The notes under the pieces were generated by a model that saw only the letters and a list, made by a program, of their open reading frames with translations, had not been told where the DNA came from and searched no databases. DNA of 64,000 nucleotides from Limisphaera sp. (GTDB lineage Bacteria; Verrucomicrobiota; Verrucomicrobiia; Limisphaerales; Limisphaeraceae). The position numbers and the translations under genes were made by a program. The stretch lies in contig JANWVC010000005.1 in assembly GCA_025057755.1 (NCBI GenBank), forward strand, positions 1 through 64,000, given 5' to 3'. Below are positions 27,587-37,600 of the stretch, in pieces (the first letter of the stretch is position 1; each line of letters opens with the position of its first letter).

Positions 27587-28660
27587 TTATTGCAACTTGA
27601 CTTTGAATTGCTCGCCTCTTTTTAGCGAACGGGCAAACTCAGCCAGCAATCGCGGGATTGCCTCCAAATCCCGAAGGTTTATCACCTCCACCGGGGAATG
27701 CATGTAACGATTGGGCAAGCTGATCAATGCGCTGGGAATGCCTCCCCGCGTCCAAAAGATAGCATCGGTGTCTGTACCACTTGTATTCGACATGGCCTCG
27801 TGCTGCAACGGAATGCGCAGTTTACGCGCCAGGGCTTCCAGCCTGGCGACGACCTCCGGATGGTTACACCCGCCGTGTGTGAGGGTGGGCCCCTTGCCCA
27901 ACCGGATGTCGCCATGCTTCGCTTTGTGGATGTTGGGATAATCTGTCGCATGGGTTACATCCACCACCAGGGCGACGTCTGGTTTCAAGCTGTAGGCGAT
28001 CTGACGTGCACCCAGCAACCCCACTTCTTCTTGTACGTTGGCAACGGCGCAGACCTCGGCTCGTAAACGTGCCCGAGACTCATGCAACAAACGCAAGGCC
28101 TCTGCCACGGCAAAGGTGCCGATTCGGTTGTCCAATGCCCGCCCCACGGCAAAGTCGTCGCCCATACGGTCAAATTCATCGGCCAAGGTCACCGGATCCC
28201 CAATCCGGACTTTTCGCTCGGCCTCCCGACGGTTCTTGGCCCCGATGTCAATGAACAATTCGTGAATCTTGGGCACTTTCCGTTCGCCATCGTCTTTCAT
28301 CAAATGCGGCGGGATGCTTCCGATGACCCCTTTCACTGGCCCGTGCTGAGTGTGAATGAGGACCCGCTGCGCGAGAGAGACAGTGGCGTCTACGCCTCCT
28401 AGCCGTCGAACGTATAGGTAACCAGACTCGTCAATGTAGCTAACGACCATGGCAATCTCGTCGGCGTGCGCAGCCAGCATAAGTCGGGGGGAACCACCCT
28501 TGTTCAACACCGCCACGCAGTTTCCGTAGCTGTCCCAGAATGTTTCCTGGGCGTATGGCCGCACATAGTCCAGCCACACTTGCAAGCCTTGAATCTCGCG
28601 GCCGACCGGGCTGGGCGTATTCACCAGCCTTTGTAGGAACTGGAGCGAAGCATCGCGCAT
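27587..28660 (-). CDS. M42 family glutamyl aminopeptidase-like metallopeptidase
   Basis: This 357-residue M42 peptidase has metal and catalytic segments LAAHADEIAMVV, GRALDNRIGTFA, VQEEVGLLGARQ (catalytic Glu and metal Glu), VVDVTHATDYP and a late His in RYMHSPVEVINLRDLE. These enzymes form dodecameric tetrahedral cytosolic peptidases. The ATG at 28660 (MRDASLQFLQRLVNTPSP) matches the family start; the upstream open frame overlaps xseA and has no homology. Confidence 0.9.
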   Translation of the reverse strand: MRDASLQFLQRLVNTPSPVGREIQGLQVWLDYVRPYAQETFWDSYGNCVAVLNKGGSPRLMLAAHADEIAMVVSYIDESGYLYVRRLGGVDATVSLAQRVLIHTQHGPVKGVIGSIPPHLMKDDGERKVPKIHELFIDIGAKNRREAERKVRIGDPVTLADEFDRMGDDFAVGRALDNRIGTFAVAEALRLLHESRARLRAEVCAVANVQEEVGLLGARQIAYSLKPDVALVVDVTHATDYPNIHKAKHGDIRLGKGPTLTHGGCNHPEVVARLEALARKLRIPLQHEAMSNTSGTDTDAIFWTRGGIPSALISLPNRYMHSPVEVINLRDLEAIPRLLAEFARSLKRGEQFKVKLQ

Positions 28661-28781
28661 GCGCGCCAAGCTACGCAGGGTTTGGGCCGACGTCGAGTGT
28701 CTGCCCCGTCCACCCTGCAAGGACACGATCCGGAGCTGACGCGGGCACCCGCGAGGGGGAGCGTGCGGGAGAGCGAATCGC

Positions 28782-30311
28782 TCAATCTGCATGCGTGGGC
28801 GTGCGACGGTCCGGTTCTCCCGGCAGCGGCTTGACGGTTGAAACGGAGGGATGAGACGCTCCGTCCTCGTTTTCCACGGACTCGACACGGCTCAATACGC
28901 TTCCATTCTGGAGACGTGTGCGCAAAGGCTGCCCGGGGCGCAACTCCCGCGCGTTGCAGATCAGCCGGCCGGATTCGGCATCAAAGGTCAACGAATAACC
29001 ACGGGCCAGTACCTGCTCGGGACCAAGCAAGCGAAGGCGTGTTCGGAGAATTTCCATACGTTGGGACCGGATCCACAATCCGTGGTGCACAGCTTGCCGC
29101 AGGCGTTGTTGCAGCGAGGCCACCTTTTGGCGATGGGTTTCAAGCCGAAGAGTCGGTCGAGCTTGGCGCCAGCGGCGCGTCAGGTGGGACCATGATTGCC
29201 AGCGCAACTGGTAACCGTTGCGAAAAGCGCGTTGCAGACGAGCAAGACAATCGTCCCACAGTTGCCACGCCTGTTCGATCCTGCGTCGCGGCGAAACTTT
29301 GTGGAGCCGCCGTATGACTTGACCGAGCCTTTCCTCCAGGCCCTTCAAGTGTTGATACGCCAGGCTTGTCAGCCGTTCCGGAACACCGCTCAAGAACTGC
29401 CGACCGGCATACGCGGCCTCTGTCAAAATTTCCGCTGCGGCGCTCGGAGTGGCCGCGCGAAGGTCAGCGACAAAATCACTAATGGTGAAATCGATTTCAT
29501 GGCCAACAGCGGAGACGACCGGAATGGTAGAAGAAGCGATGGCCCTTGCCACGACTTCTTCATTGAAGGCCCAGAGGTCCTCCAGACTGCCTCCTCCGCG
29601 AGTGAGCAGGATCACATCTAGCCGAGGGGGGGGGTCATGCAAGGGCCCGATGGCTGGCGCCGGTGAAGGGATAGGTGCCAAGGCAAACTCATTCAACTGG
29701 CGGATGGCAGCCGCAATTTCTCCGGCTGCGCCTTCGCCCTGCACACGACACGGCGCCAATATCATTTCCAAAAGAGGGTTACGTCGCGCCACAACATGCA
29801 GCACGTCCCGAATGGCGGCGCCAGTCGGTGAGGTGACCAGACCGATGCGCTTCGGGAAAGGCGGAATGGGACGCTTGCGTTCGGGAGCGAAGAGCCCTTC
29901 TGCGGCCAACTTGCGCTTGAGCCGCTCAAAGGCCAGTTGGAGCATTCCTGCCCCTTGAAACTCAAGCGCCCGAATCACCAACTGATACTGACCCCTGGGT
30001 TCGTAAACAGTTAGATCGCCACAAACAAGGACGTTTTGTCCGTCGGCCAACAGGTCGCGCCCGGTCACTGTTTCGCCTCGAAACAGCACGCAAGCAACTT
30101 GCGCGCCAGTATCCTTGAGTGTGAAGTAGATGTGTCCAGATGCTTGCACACGGAGGTTGCTAATTTCGCCGCTTACCCAAATTTGGCCGATCTGTGCTTC
30201 CAATACGCGTCGAATGTGGCTGGTCAGCTCGCTGACCGTCCAAATCTTGCGAAGTCGTTCCGGGGCGAACAACTCACCAAACTCCCATTGATGCTGAAAA
30301 GGTCGATCCAT
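28782..30311 (-). CDS. xseA: Exodeoxyribonuclease VII large subunit
   Basis: This 509-residue XseA has an N-terminal OB-fold (WVSGEISNLRVQASGHIYF, LKDTGAQVACVLFRG), a central catalytic domain (RIGLVTSPTGAAIRDVLHV, LLTRGGGSLEDLWAFN, VVSAVGHEIDFTISDFVAD) and a long C-terminal coiled-coil region. With XseB it degrades single-stranded DNA. No xseB is visible next to it. It is encoded 73 bp after the APH-like kinase gene in a leftward gene run. Confidence 0.95.
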   Translation of the reverse strand: MDRPFQHQWEFGELFAPERLRKIWTVSELTSHIRRVLEAQIGQIWVSGEISNLRVQASGHIYFTLKDTGAQVACVLFRGETVTGRDLLADGQNVLVCGDLTVYEPRGQYQLVIRALEFQGAGMLQLAFERLKRKLAAEGLFAPERKRPIPPFPKRIGLVTSPTGAAIRDVLHVVARRNPLLEMILAPCRVQGEGAAGEIAAAIRQLNEFALAPIPSPAPAIGPLHDPPPRLDVILLTRGGGSLEDLWAFNEEVVARAIASSTIPVVSAVGHEIDFTISDFVADLRAATPSAAAEILTEAAYAGRQFLSGVPERLTSLAYQHLKGLEERLGQVIRRLHKVSPRRRIEQAWQLWDDCLARLQRAFRNGYQLRWQSWSHLTRRWRQARPTLRLETHRQKVASLQQRLRQAVHHGLWIRSQRMEILRTRLRLLGPEQVLARGYSLTFDAESGRLICNARELRPGQPLRTRLQNGSVLSRVESVENEDGASHPSVSTVKPLPGEPDRRTPTHAD

Positions 30312-30384
30312 GTAACCGGCTCAATGTGAGCTCCGGGCATGCGAATGGCAACGCCGCAGCCGCTCTGCTTCATGAGGTAACTTT

Positions 30385-31509
30385 TCAGGAACCAGAAACC
30401 GCGGGATGGGTCAAAAGCACGCCCAAAAGTGATTCCCAACGGGCCGAGCCCTCGTCAGGCGGCCACTCCAGAAAATGGTAAAGCAGGCCTGCAGCCACTA
30501 AAGATTGTCGGATGGCATCGGCTCCCGCTTGGCGAAAATAGGACCGCGCGAAGGGGCAGCTCCACCATGTCTCTAACATCTGGAGAAGCTGCGTGGTGCG
30601 CCAGCCGCGCACCAGCATGGCTTCTTGCACCAGGTAGTAGGCCCAGTCCCAGCCGGGGGGACCGTCGCGCTGACCTCGTTCCCAATCCAACACCCACCAT
30701 CGGCCCGATTTCCTTTGTACCCGAATGTTCCATGGGGCCAGGTCGCCATGGAAAAGAACAGGGTGAACGGATACGGATTCCAACCGCCTCAACCACGCAG
30801 ATGGAAACGACCGGGCAGCAGCCAGCTCGCGCATGCGATTCCAAGCTGTCAAGGCGTTCAGAGGAACGCATCTTTGAGTATCAATCCACTCCGTTAACAG
30901 AGAGGCCAACGGAGCGGCCTCACTTCGACGTGGCGTCTGCCCCTCCACATAGGCCTGGATCATGGCGAAAAACGAGTCCTGTTCCCAAAGGCCCAACAAA
31001 GCAGGCGTGTGCAATAGTTCCGCCGGAACGGATCGAAGCATTTGCACCTCGCCAGCCCAACGGACACGGGCTGCTGCCCCCGTACCTGCCTTGAACACCA
31101 GGTCAGGACGGCCGCTCGCAGTATAACGAAGGAACAAAAAACGCCGGCCAGGGCTTCGAGGGTTCCCGCAAAAAATGCCGAATCGAAGAGGCGCGCCTGG
31201 GGTTAAGCCGGTCCGGAGTGCCTCCAGAAAAGGCGCATCCGCCCTCACCATAAAGCTGGCTTGCGCCAGTCCTAGTGGCCGGCCCAGCCGTAAAGCCCAG
31301 TCCAGCATCTGACGGGCCCACCGGGCCCGGCGCGTTTGAGCAGGATAGAGCCGTAGTGTGTGACGGGCGAGGGCTGGCTGGGCCGGTAGCCACAAAAGGG
31401 CTTCGCCGTGCTTGCGCACGAGCCAGCCGTCAAGCCGGATTCCTGGCTGGCCCGCTTCCGGCGGCGGCAGCAGCACTTGCCACGGATACTGGACGGATGT
31501 GCCCATCAT
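30385..31509 (-). CDS. Aminoglycoside-phosphotransferase-like kinase
   Basis: This 374-residue protein has the APH/choline-kinase catalytic loop VLFHGDLAPWNIRV and the metal-binding VLDWERGQRD. A preceding region could bind ATP (LVFKAGTGAAARVRWAGE, with the Lys in a KAG context). The N-terminal 100 residues are Arg/Leu rich and of unknown fold. It overlaps the preceding NTase-kinase fusion gene by 4 bp. The pairing suggests joint modification of a surface sugar or lipid (inference) rather than antibiotic resistance. Confidence 0.75.
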   Translation of the reverse strand: MMGTSVQYPWQVLLPPPEAGQPGIRLDGWLVRKHGEALLWLPAQPALARHTLRLYPAQTRRARWARQMLDWALRLGRPLGLAQASFMVRADAPFLEALRTGLTPGAPLRFGIFCGNPRSPGRRFLFLRYTASGRPDLVFKAGTGAAARVRWAGEVQMLRSVPAELLHTPALLGLWEQDSFFAMIQAYVEGQTPRRSEAAPLASLLTEWIDTQRCVPLNALTAWNRMRELAAARSFPSAWLRRLESVSVHPVLFHGDLAPWNIRVQRKSGRWWVLDWERGQRDGPPGWDWAYYLVQEAMLVRGWRTTQLLQMLETWWSCPFARSYFRQAGADAIRQSLVAAGLLYHFLEWPPDEGSARWESLLGVLLTHPAVSGS

Positions 31510-33056
31510 GGGGAGCCTGCATTGGCCCGTTCCGCAAGGCAGGCGAGGATCTGACTTGTGAGGATCTCTACCACTTGGGGAAGTGGCCGGGCGGAATCAA
31601 TTAAATACGCCCCGGGCAAACGATTGGCCAAACTGCGGTAGCCAGCTTGCTGACGGAGCGTCTCTTCCTCCGAAACCTCTGTCTTGCGCTGTCGGAGCAC
31701 CGGCAGTGGCGCTTCGAGGACGAATATCAAATTGGGACGTGGCAAAGAATCATACAATTTTACGATCCAACGAGGCGGCGGCGCCAGCCGATATCGGCGC
31801 GGATCTACCTGGAAATCGTAGTAGTAACGGTCCATCACCATCATGCCATTTCGGAATCGAACGGGTTGGACCACCAACCAAAATCCCGCCATGTATTCCA
31901 GCCAATGAATCAAGTATAGAGCCACAGAGAGGAAACGCCCCCGCGGCTGACCCTGGTGAGGATTCGTGGCAGGAGGGCGCCGTTTTCGGTGAGGAAGCTG
32001 TAACAGCGCTGGTTTCCAATGTCCCAACCGGCTCTTGGCAGGTTGAAAGGTAGGGCGCATGGCTTGGATCAGTTGCCGAGCGACCGTAGTCTTGCCCGAG
32101 CCATCGGGTCCCAACAAGACCACCAAAAGCCCCGGCGGCCGCCACCAGCGAGACCACAAACGGCGCGCGTCGTACAAAAGATTGGCCAACACTTTGCCCG
32201 GCTGCCGGGCCAGTGCGCGGCGCAACACCCTCCATCGCCAGTGCCACTTCCGTTGCTCGATCGCTGACCAGTTGCCTGCGCTAGCCCAATTCGCCAACTG
32301 GATGGCGGCTTGATGTCCCACGATCTCGCCCAGACGCTGTTGCCATGCAACGCGATGGAACTGAGCCACTTCCTGAATGCCCGCTCGATATTTTTCCCGA
32401 ACAGAACCTTGATAGAGCAATCGGATGAACAGGTTCAGAACTGCTTCATCCACAGGATCGGGCACGGCTATGCCGTTTCGCAAACGACGCCGCGCCAGTA
32501 CCAAGGAACTGTCCAATAGCGGAATCCCTCTCCATGCCAGACGGGTGAACAAATCGATTTGCACCTGTTGCCCCGTAGAGGGATGGGACACGAACAACGA
32601 CAAAGGATCGAACTGGGCACGGTGGTGGAGGAGGTATCCGACATGACGCGCAGCGATCCTCAGGGACGTTTCCGCAGCCTTTAGACAGTCGGGAGGGATG
32701 AGCACATCAACGTCATTCCCCGTGAAGTCCGGCAATTGATCGTAATTGCGCAACACCAAAAAAGGAATGCCAGCTTGCATCCACGCGGCGAAGACTGCCT
32801 CGAGCAAGGGCCGCAAGGACGCAGGGCGATCCTTCGTGAGATTAGTTAACACGGTCCCAGCTTCAGTTGACGTCCCGGCGTTGATCTGTGACGCATCCAC
32901 GGTCTCCACGGAATGGTTGTCGCAATTGTTCCGAATTATGACCCGCAATTCCTGATTTGGAAAGAAACCGTGCGCAAACAGGGGGGTCGGGTTCTCGCTC
33001 ACCCGCCCATCGCTGAAGTACAGGCTGCATGGCTGCTCGAGCCGGGCGGGATGCAA
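31506..33056 (-). CDS. Nucleotidyltransferase (NTP_transf_5-like) fused to thymidylate-kinase-like P-loop domain
   Basis: This protein of up to 516 residues has two enzymatic parts. Residues about 75-270 look like an uncharacterised nucleotidyltransferase (FLVLRNYDQLPDFTGNDVDV, QIDLFTRLAWRG). Residues about 315-510 are a P-loop kinase with Walker A LLGPDGSGKTTVARQL, MMVMDRYYYDFQVDPRRY (DR-Y motif of thymidylate-type kinases) and a lid-like RQRKTEVSEEETLRQQ. The start is uncertain: 33056 is TTG, and homology begins after GTG 32852. The downstream kinase gene overlaps it by 4 bp. Confidence 0.75.
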   Translation of the reverse strand: MHPARLEQPCSLYFSDGRVSENPTPLFAHGFFPNQELRVIIRNNCDNHSVETVDASQINAGTSTEAGTVLTNLTKDRPASLRPLLEAVFAAWMQAGIPFLVLRNYDQLPDFTGNDVDVLIPPDCLKAAETSLRIAARHVGYLLHHRAQFDPLSLFVSHPSTGQQVQIDLFTRLAWRGIPLLDSSLVLARRRLRNGIAVPDPVDEAVLNLFIRLLYQGSVREKYRAGIQEVAQFHRVAWQQRLGEIVGHQAAIQLANWASAGNWSAIEQRKWHWRWRVLRRALARQPGKVLANLLYDARRLWSRWWRPPGLLVVLLGPDGSGKTTVARQLIQAMRPTFQPAKSRLGHWKPALLQLPHRKRRPPATNPHQGQPRGRFLSVALYLIHWLEYMAGFWLVVQPVRFRNGMMVMDRYYYDFQVDPRRYRLAPPPRWIVKLYDSLPRPNLIFVLEAPLPVLRQRKTEVSEEETLRQQAGYRSLANRLPGAYLIDSARPLPQVVEILTSQILACLAERANAGSP

Positions 33057-33326
33057 TGACAGCAGCGTCCTGCAACCAACACACCTTCATTTTCACAGCT
33101 CGGAGAATTAAAAAAGTTGCGAGATGAAAACGAAACCATGGTTTTCACGCGGCTCTATCACGCACCTTTTGAAGTAAATCTACGACCGAGCGGCGTCGAG
33201 AAGGACTGGTGAGATGCCGTTGCCGCATCTTTTGGGATCGCCCATCCACTGAGCAAGGGCTCGCTGCGTATGGTTCCATGTTCGGCCTTTACCCAATGCA
33301 CGGATGTGGTAATGTGATCACAGCTT

Positions 33327-33662
33327 ATGAGTGCGCGGAAAGCAGCCCGCCCTGACGGTTGCATGCAGGTATCGGTGGAGGCTCGTGAAACTCATTTGGC
33401 GTTACCGCCTGAGGTGGTGGTTTTCCGAAAAAACGGAATCGAGTTCTTGAGTCCCACGGCCCTGCCATGTTGGAAGGAAATGACCTTGACCTTGTGTTCG
33501 CCCGGCGACAAGAGCCGTGTGACATGCACCGGTGTGGTCGTCAGTTGTACAGGCAACCGGCACACCGGTTACCATATTTCGCTGTTGTTTACTGAACTGT
33601 CACCCCAAGCGCAAATGAGGCTTTCAGCTTGGGCCACTTTTCCGCCACAACCACCGGCTTAA
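33327..33662 (+). CDS. Small PilZ-like protein
   Basis: This 111-residue protein has the late PilZ beta-strand pattern CTGVVVSCTGNRHTGYHISL followed by LFTELSPQAQMRLSAWA. PilZ domains usually bind cyclic di-GMP through an RxxxR and a [D/N]xSxxG motif; the second is not clearly seen here, so c-di-GMP binding is doubtful. It is divergent from the NTase-kinase gene and convergent with the RodZ-like gene. Confidence 0.6.
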   Translation: MSARKAARPDGCMQVSVEARETHLALPPEVVVFRKNGIEFLSPTALPCWKEMTLTLCSPGDKSRVTCTGVVVSCTGNRHTGYHISLLFTELSPQAQMRLSAWATFPPQPPA

Positions 33663-33766
33663 CTGCGGCCAGGGCGTCACATCCTTGCCTGCCCACGGTC
33701 GGTGTCCCCTTCGGGGGGTCGCGGCGGGTTGAGCAGGTCGACCTGATGGACTGCAAAGCGCTTCCT

Positions 33767-34276
33767 TCAATTCTTGCTTTGCGTCGCCTCCGGGATGGAT
33801 AGGACCTCCAATGCAGTTGGGGAGGGCCCTTCGTACACCGTTGGGACAAACCCTTGCAGCGCGCGCTGGTTTCTTTTCGAGGCGACCCACTCAGACCTCG
33901 CGATCCACAGGCTTGCCCAAAATAATAACAACACAATCAGGACCAGATGAGGCCAGCTCAGTCGTGCAACACGGAAAAGAATGCGATCTAGCCAAGTGGG
34001 TTCGTTCGGGCTCAATGAAGGCGGCTGCGCCAATCGTTCGTCTTGCGCTAACTCCGTGTCCAGCAGACGTAGCAGCGGTACAGGGTCCAGCTTGAGGGCT
34101 TGGGCGTAGTTGCGCACCGATCCTTTTACGTAAACGGGTGCGCGGAAGACTTCGTATCTTCCCTCTTCCAAGGCTCGCAGCAGATCAGCCCGGATTTTGG
34201 TGACTGCGGCCAGCTCGTGCAGGGTTAGGCCCAGCGCCTCCCGTCGCGCTCGAAGTTGTTCGCCTACGCTCGCCAT
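33767..34276 (-). CDS. RodZ-like helix-turn-helix membrane protein
   Basis: This 169-residue protein has an N-terminal Xre-type HTH (VGEQLRARREALGLTLHELA, TKIRADLLRALEEGRYEVF, VYVKGSVRNYAQAL), the HTH_25 form seen in RodZ, then one membrane segment (about 108-127, HLVLIVLLLFWASLWIA) and a short tail. The arrangement fits RodZ-like cytoskeletal adaptors, though the extracytoplasmic RodZ domain is missing. Confidence 0.8.
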   Translation of the reverse strand: MASVGEQLRARREALGLTLHELAAVTKIRADLLRALEEGRYEVFRAPVYVKGSVRNYAQALKLDPVPLLRLLDTELAQDERLAQPPSLSPNEPTWLDRILFRVARLSWPHLVLIVLLLFWASLWIARSEWVASKRNQRALQGFVPTVYEGPSPTALEVLSIPEATQSKN

Positions 34277-34611
34277 CCGTTGGGATGATTAAGGGTGTAT
34301 GCCATATTTTTGGCAACTCTGGAGCTCAACCGCTTCTGGAAGCCCGTCTTGGAAGGAGGCTCGCGATCCGGCCGAGACTTGAACTCCCGCTCAAGAAGTG
34401 CCTAGTCGGCCACTTGGTTTGCATGGTTTAAGCGTTAGCCTTGCTGTGGGTTGAACCCTGTGGGAAAGCACGACTCCTAATGCTGCTTACGGCACCCCTG
34501 AGGGAAGCACGCCGGGAGCAAGCCCGCTTGACCCGGCCTGGCCTTTAAGCAGCTTGGGGTTTCGATCAAGGAGAGTGCGCGGAGACCACAGCTCAGCCCT
34601 CTATAAACAGG
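34277..34611. other. Structured-looking intergenic stretch
   Basis: No gene is called here. The stretch holds an inverted repeat GGCCGA ... TCGGCC with an inner CTTGA/TCAAG stem (about 34370-34412), and two similar words CCCTGTGGGAAAGCACG and CCCTGAGGGAAGCACG (about 34458-34530). It might encode a structured RNA, but I cannot name one. Confidence 0.3.
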
Positions 34612-34648
34612 AACGGGCCGGTTTGCTCCCCCGCGCAACCGGCCCGTT
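34612..34648 (-). terminator. Perfect 12-bp hairpin downstream of the giant repeat protein
   Basis: AACGGGCCGGTT (34612-34623) and AACCGGCCCGTT (34637-34648) form a perfect stem with a 13-nt loop. It lies 23 bp past the stop of the leftward giant gene and probably ends its transcript. The T-rich tail on the minus strand is weak. Confidence 0.5.
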
Positions 34649-34671
34649 GATCTCAAGGTCTTACAGCACCC

Positions 34672-37600
34672 CTATGGGATTCGTACACGGTAGTATTTCG
34701 CCGGGACTTCAGGCGATGGCATTAGGGTCACCGTTCCAGCGATCGGGCCCTCATCCTGCCATTGAACCGGCGGCGTCAGACTGGTAGTGGATTGCAATGT
34801 CCCAGGGTGAGAAGTGCTCAAGGTAAGGGATCCGCCAGTGCCGACGGTGATGCTCAGCGTGGGTGGCTCCGCTCCGGCCACCAATCCCAACAACTCAATC
34901 TCCGCAATCTGCACGCTGTTGGCGGTCACGTTGTTTTTTACGTTATAAAACTGAACTCGATAGAGCGCGTACGGAATCGTATTGGCGAACATCACTTCCT
35001 GATGGAAATGTCGGAGCGGATCAATCGTTTCTGTCGTCACGGTGTTGCGTCCCGAGGGCAGGGCCAATGCATTCGAACTGATAAGCGTCCAACTGAGGCC
35101 GCCGTCGTTCGAACCTTCAATGACCACGTCTGCAGGATCCCTCGCCTCCACGTCATTGGCTGTGTAAATGCGGACTCCTCGCACGATGGTTGCGCCCACG
35201 GAAGGCTGCACGACAAAGCCTTGCGGCCCAACAAAGGGCGGCGCAGTGTCATATGCGTCGAAGTTCAGGTATTTTTGAACCGTGTTGTCAATCGCCCGAT
35301 CCACGGTCTCTGCCGCAGGTGAACTGCCGTCCAAGATGTAGATGGTGTCTCCAGGCCGGGTCACATCTTGCAGCCGAGACACTACGGTAAGCGTGGCCAC
35401 GTCGCTCACGGCAAAGCCCACGGCATTGGTCGCCGTCAACCGATACTGGCCGGAATGGGCCAGCGTGGCAGGGTTCAAAACCAGATTGGTTTGATCCGCC
35501 CCGGAAATGGCTCCTCCGTTGACAAGGTCAGTCCAAGTCGTCGAGCCCGGGGCACGATATTGCCAACGCAGGGAGACCGGAGCCGTTCCACCCAGTAGAA
35601 GGCTACCCAGGCTCACAAGAGTGCCGTCGTACACATTGATCGTGGAGGGCGCTATGGGGCTGAGAATGGGTGAAAAGTCCCCCAGCGTTCCGCTCACTGC
35701 TAGCACTACCATCCGTCCTGTTGTGGGGTTCACAGCGCCCAAAAACCGCAGGATGATATTGGTGACGGGACTGACGGTGTTGTTGAGCGCAAACTGAGCT
35801 TCATAAAGCCGCGGGTTCGGTGTGGTGGTCCGACCCGGATCATTGTTGATGGTGCGGTTGTTGAGGTTCACTCGTCCCAGTGTGGTGAAGGCGTACGGTG
35901 CATTGTTGAACCAGTCCCGAGATACAAAGGTGTTGGTTTCTGAAGTGCCATCGGCATATTGCACCACGACTGCATTGGTCACGTTGTTGTTGGCAGTGGC
36001 ACTCAGAAAAGACAATGCCGAGTAGGGCTGAGGATTGACCGGCACCAGGTGTGCTTCCGGCCGTGCGTAATCCACATAGACTGCGTTGGGAGCGCTGTAA
36101 CTCGCTGGCATTCGATAGTGACGGTCCGGTTGAGCCTGGCTGGTCAGGAGGGAGCCGGCCGGAGGCAGACCTGTGTTTGGGAATTGAGGGTAATAGCCTC
36201 GTTCGTACCACGTGTTGCCTGTGTTGTTAGTGCCGCCATCCATAGAAACGGTAGTGGCGTTGGTTAGGGGATAGAGCCAACGGGGTGCGACCGCTTCGAC
36301 CACGACATCCGCATTGTATCCCGTAACCGCTACTGGTAAGAAAAGATCGCCACCTGGAGCCAGTCCGGCTAACGCAAATACGGCTGCTCGGCCTCCGCTG
36401 ACATAGGTCAAATCAATGCTGGTCACCGGGCTGGTTACATTCAGTAACACAATGTCATTGGTGTACAGCCGGGGATTTCCACTGTTCACATCGCTGAAGC
36501 CGGCCGTGCTCGGATTGAATCGGCCATTGATCACATAGTATGGGTTGGGCTGATTAAACCAGTCTGGCGAGCTGATCTGAAATTGTTCGGTGGAGTTGTC
36601 CGCGTGTCGTACCACAACGTCCATGACCACAGGACCGTTCCCTGCACAACTTAAAAACGACAAAGCCTGGTAAGACGCTGGGTCGGCCAATGTTATGGTG
36701 GTCGTGGTATAACCCGCATACGGGCCAACATAGAAGGCATTGTTTTGAGCATAGCTGCTGGCAAAGGTAAATGCGCGCCCCGCGTTTGTAAGGGTTGTCC
36801 CTGCCACCGGCAGCCCGGTCGCGGGAGCATCCCGGTTAAATCCTCTCTCGTAAAATCCGTTCCCTGCACTGTTGGTGGCGGCATTTCCCCCGTCCATGAC
36901 CGCTGTTGTATAGCCGAACAATGTGCCCGTCAGGGGTGCGTTCGATTCAATAATCATGTCATAACTGAAGCCGGTTAGCTCAAGCGGGGTCCATGCAGAT
37001 CCATCCGGACTGCCGCTGATGGCAAAGATGGCAGTCCGACCACTACCGCTCACATAGCGAAACTCCACCTCGCGAACAGGGGTCGTGTGGTTGACAATGG
37101 GGATGTCCCCGTAGAAAAGCTTTGGATTGCCACTGTAAAGAGCACCCAATTGCCCGTTGTCCATGTTCACTCGCCCGTTGGCGATCCACGCAATCTCTTG
37201 GGGTGTGTTAAACCAGTCGTAAATGTTCAACGTGCCCGTCTGAGTGGAGTTATCTTGAAACCGGATTGTGTATTCCAATGTGGCTGTCCCACCGCCGGCA
37301 GCACTGACGACACTGAGCAAGGAAAATGCGGCCGGTGTCTGCAAAGTGAGTTTGCCCGTGGGCACGGCTGAGTAAATCAGCAGGGCATTGGGCCCCGTTG
37401 CGCTGGGCGGCATCCGATAAATGCGATTCGGATCGTTTGCCGGCCGAAAGGTGGTGCCCGCTGGAGGCAGGCCTGTATCGGGGTGACTAGGGCTGTATCC
37501 CTGCTCATACCACGTCCATGCATTATTATTGGTCCCTCCGTCCATTGTGGCCGTCACGAACGCCGGCAGAGGGGGAGGAGCTGTTCGCTCGACGATGACG

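Noticed and set aside
34368-34418. A tRNA-Leu-like fragment on the minus strand (D-arm-like and T-loop-like words)
   Set aside because: No anticodon arm, and the T stem does not pair beyond three bases. An inverted repeat explains the words better.
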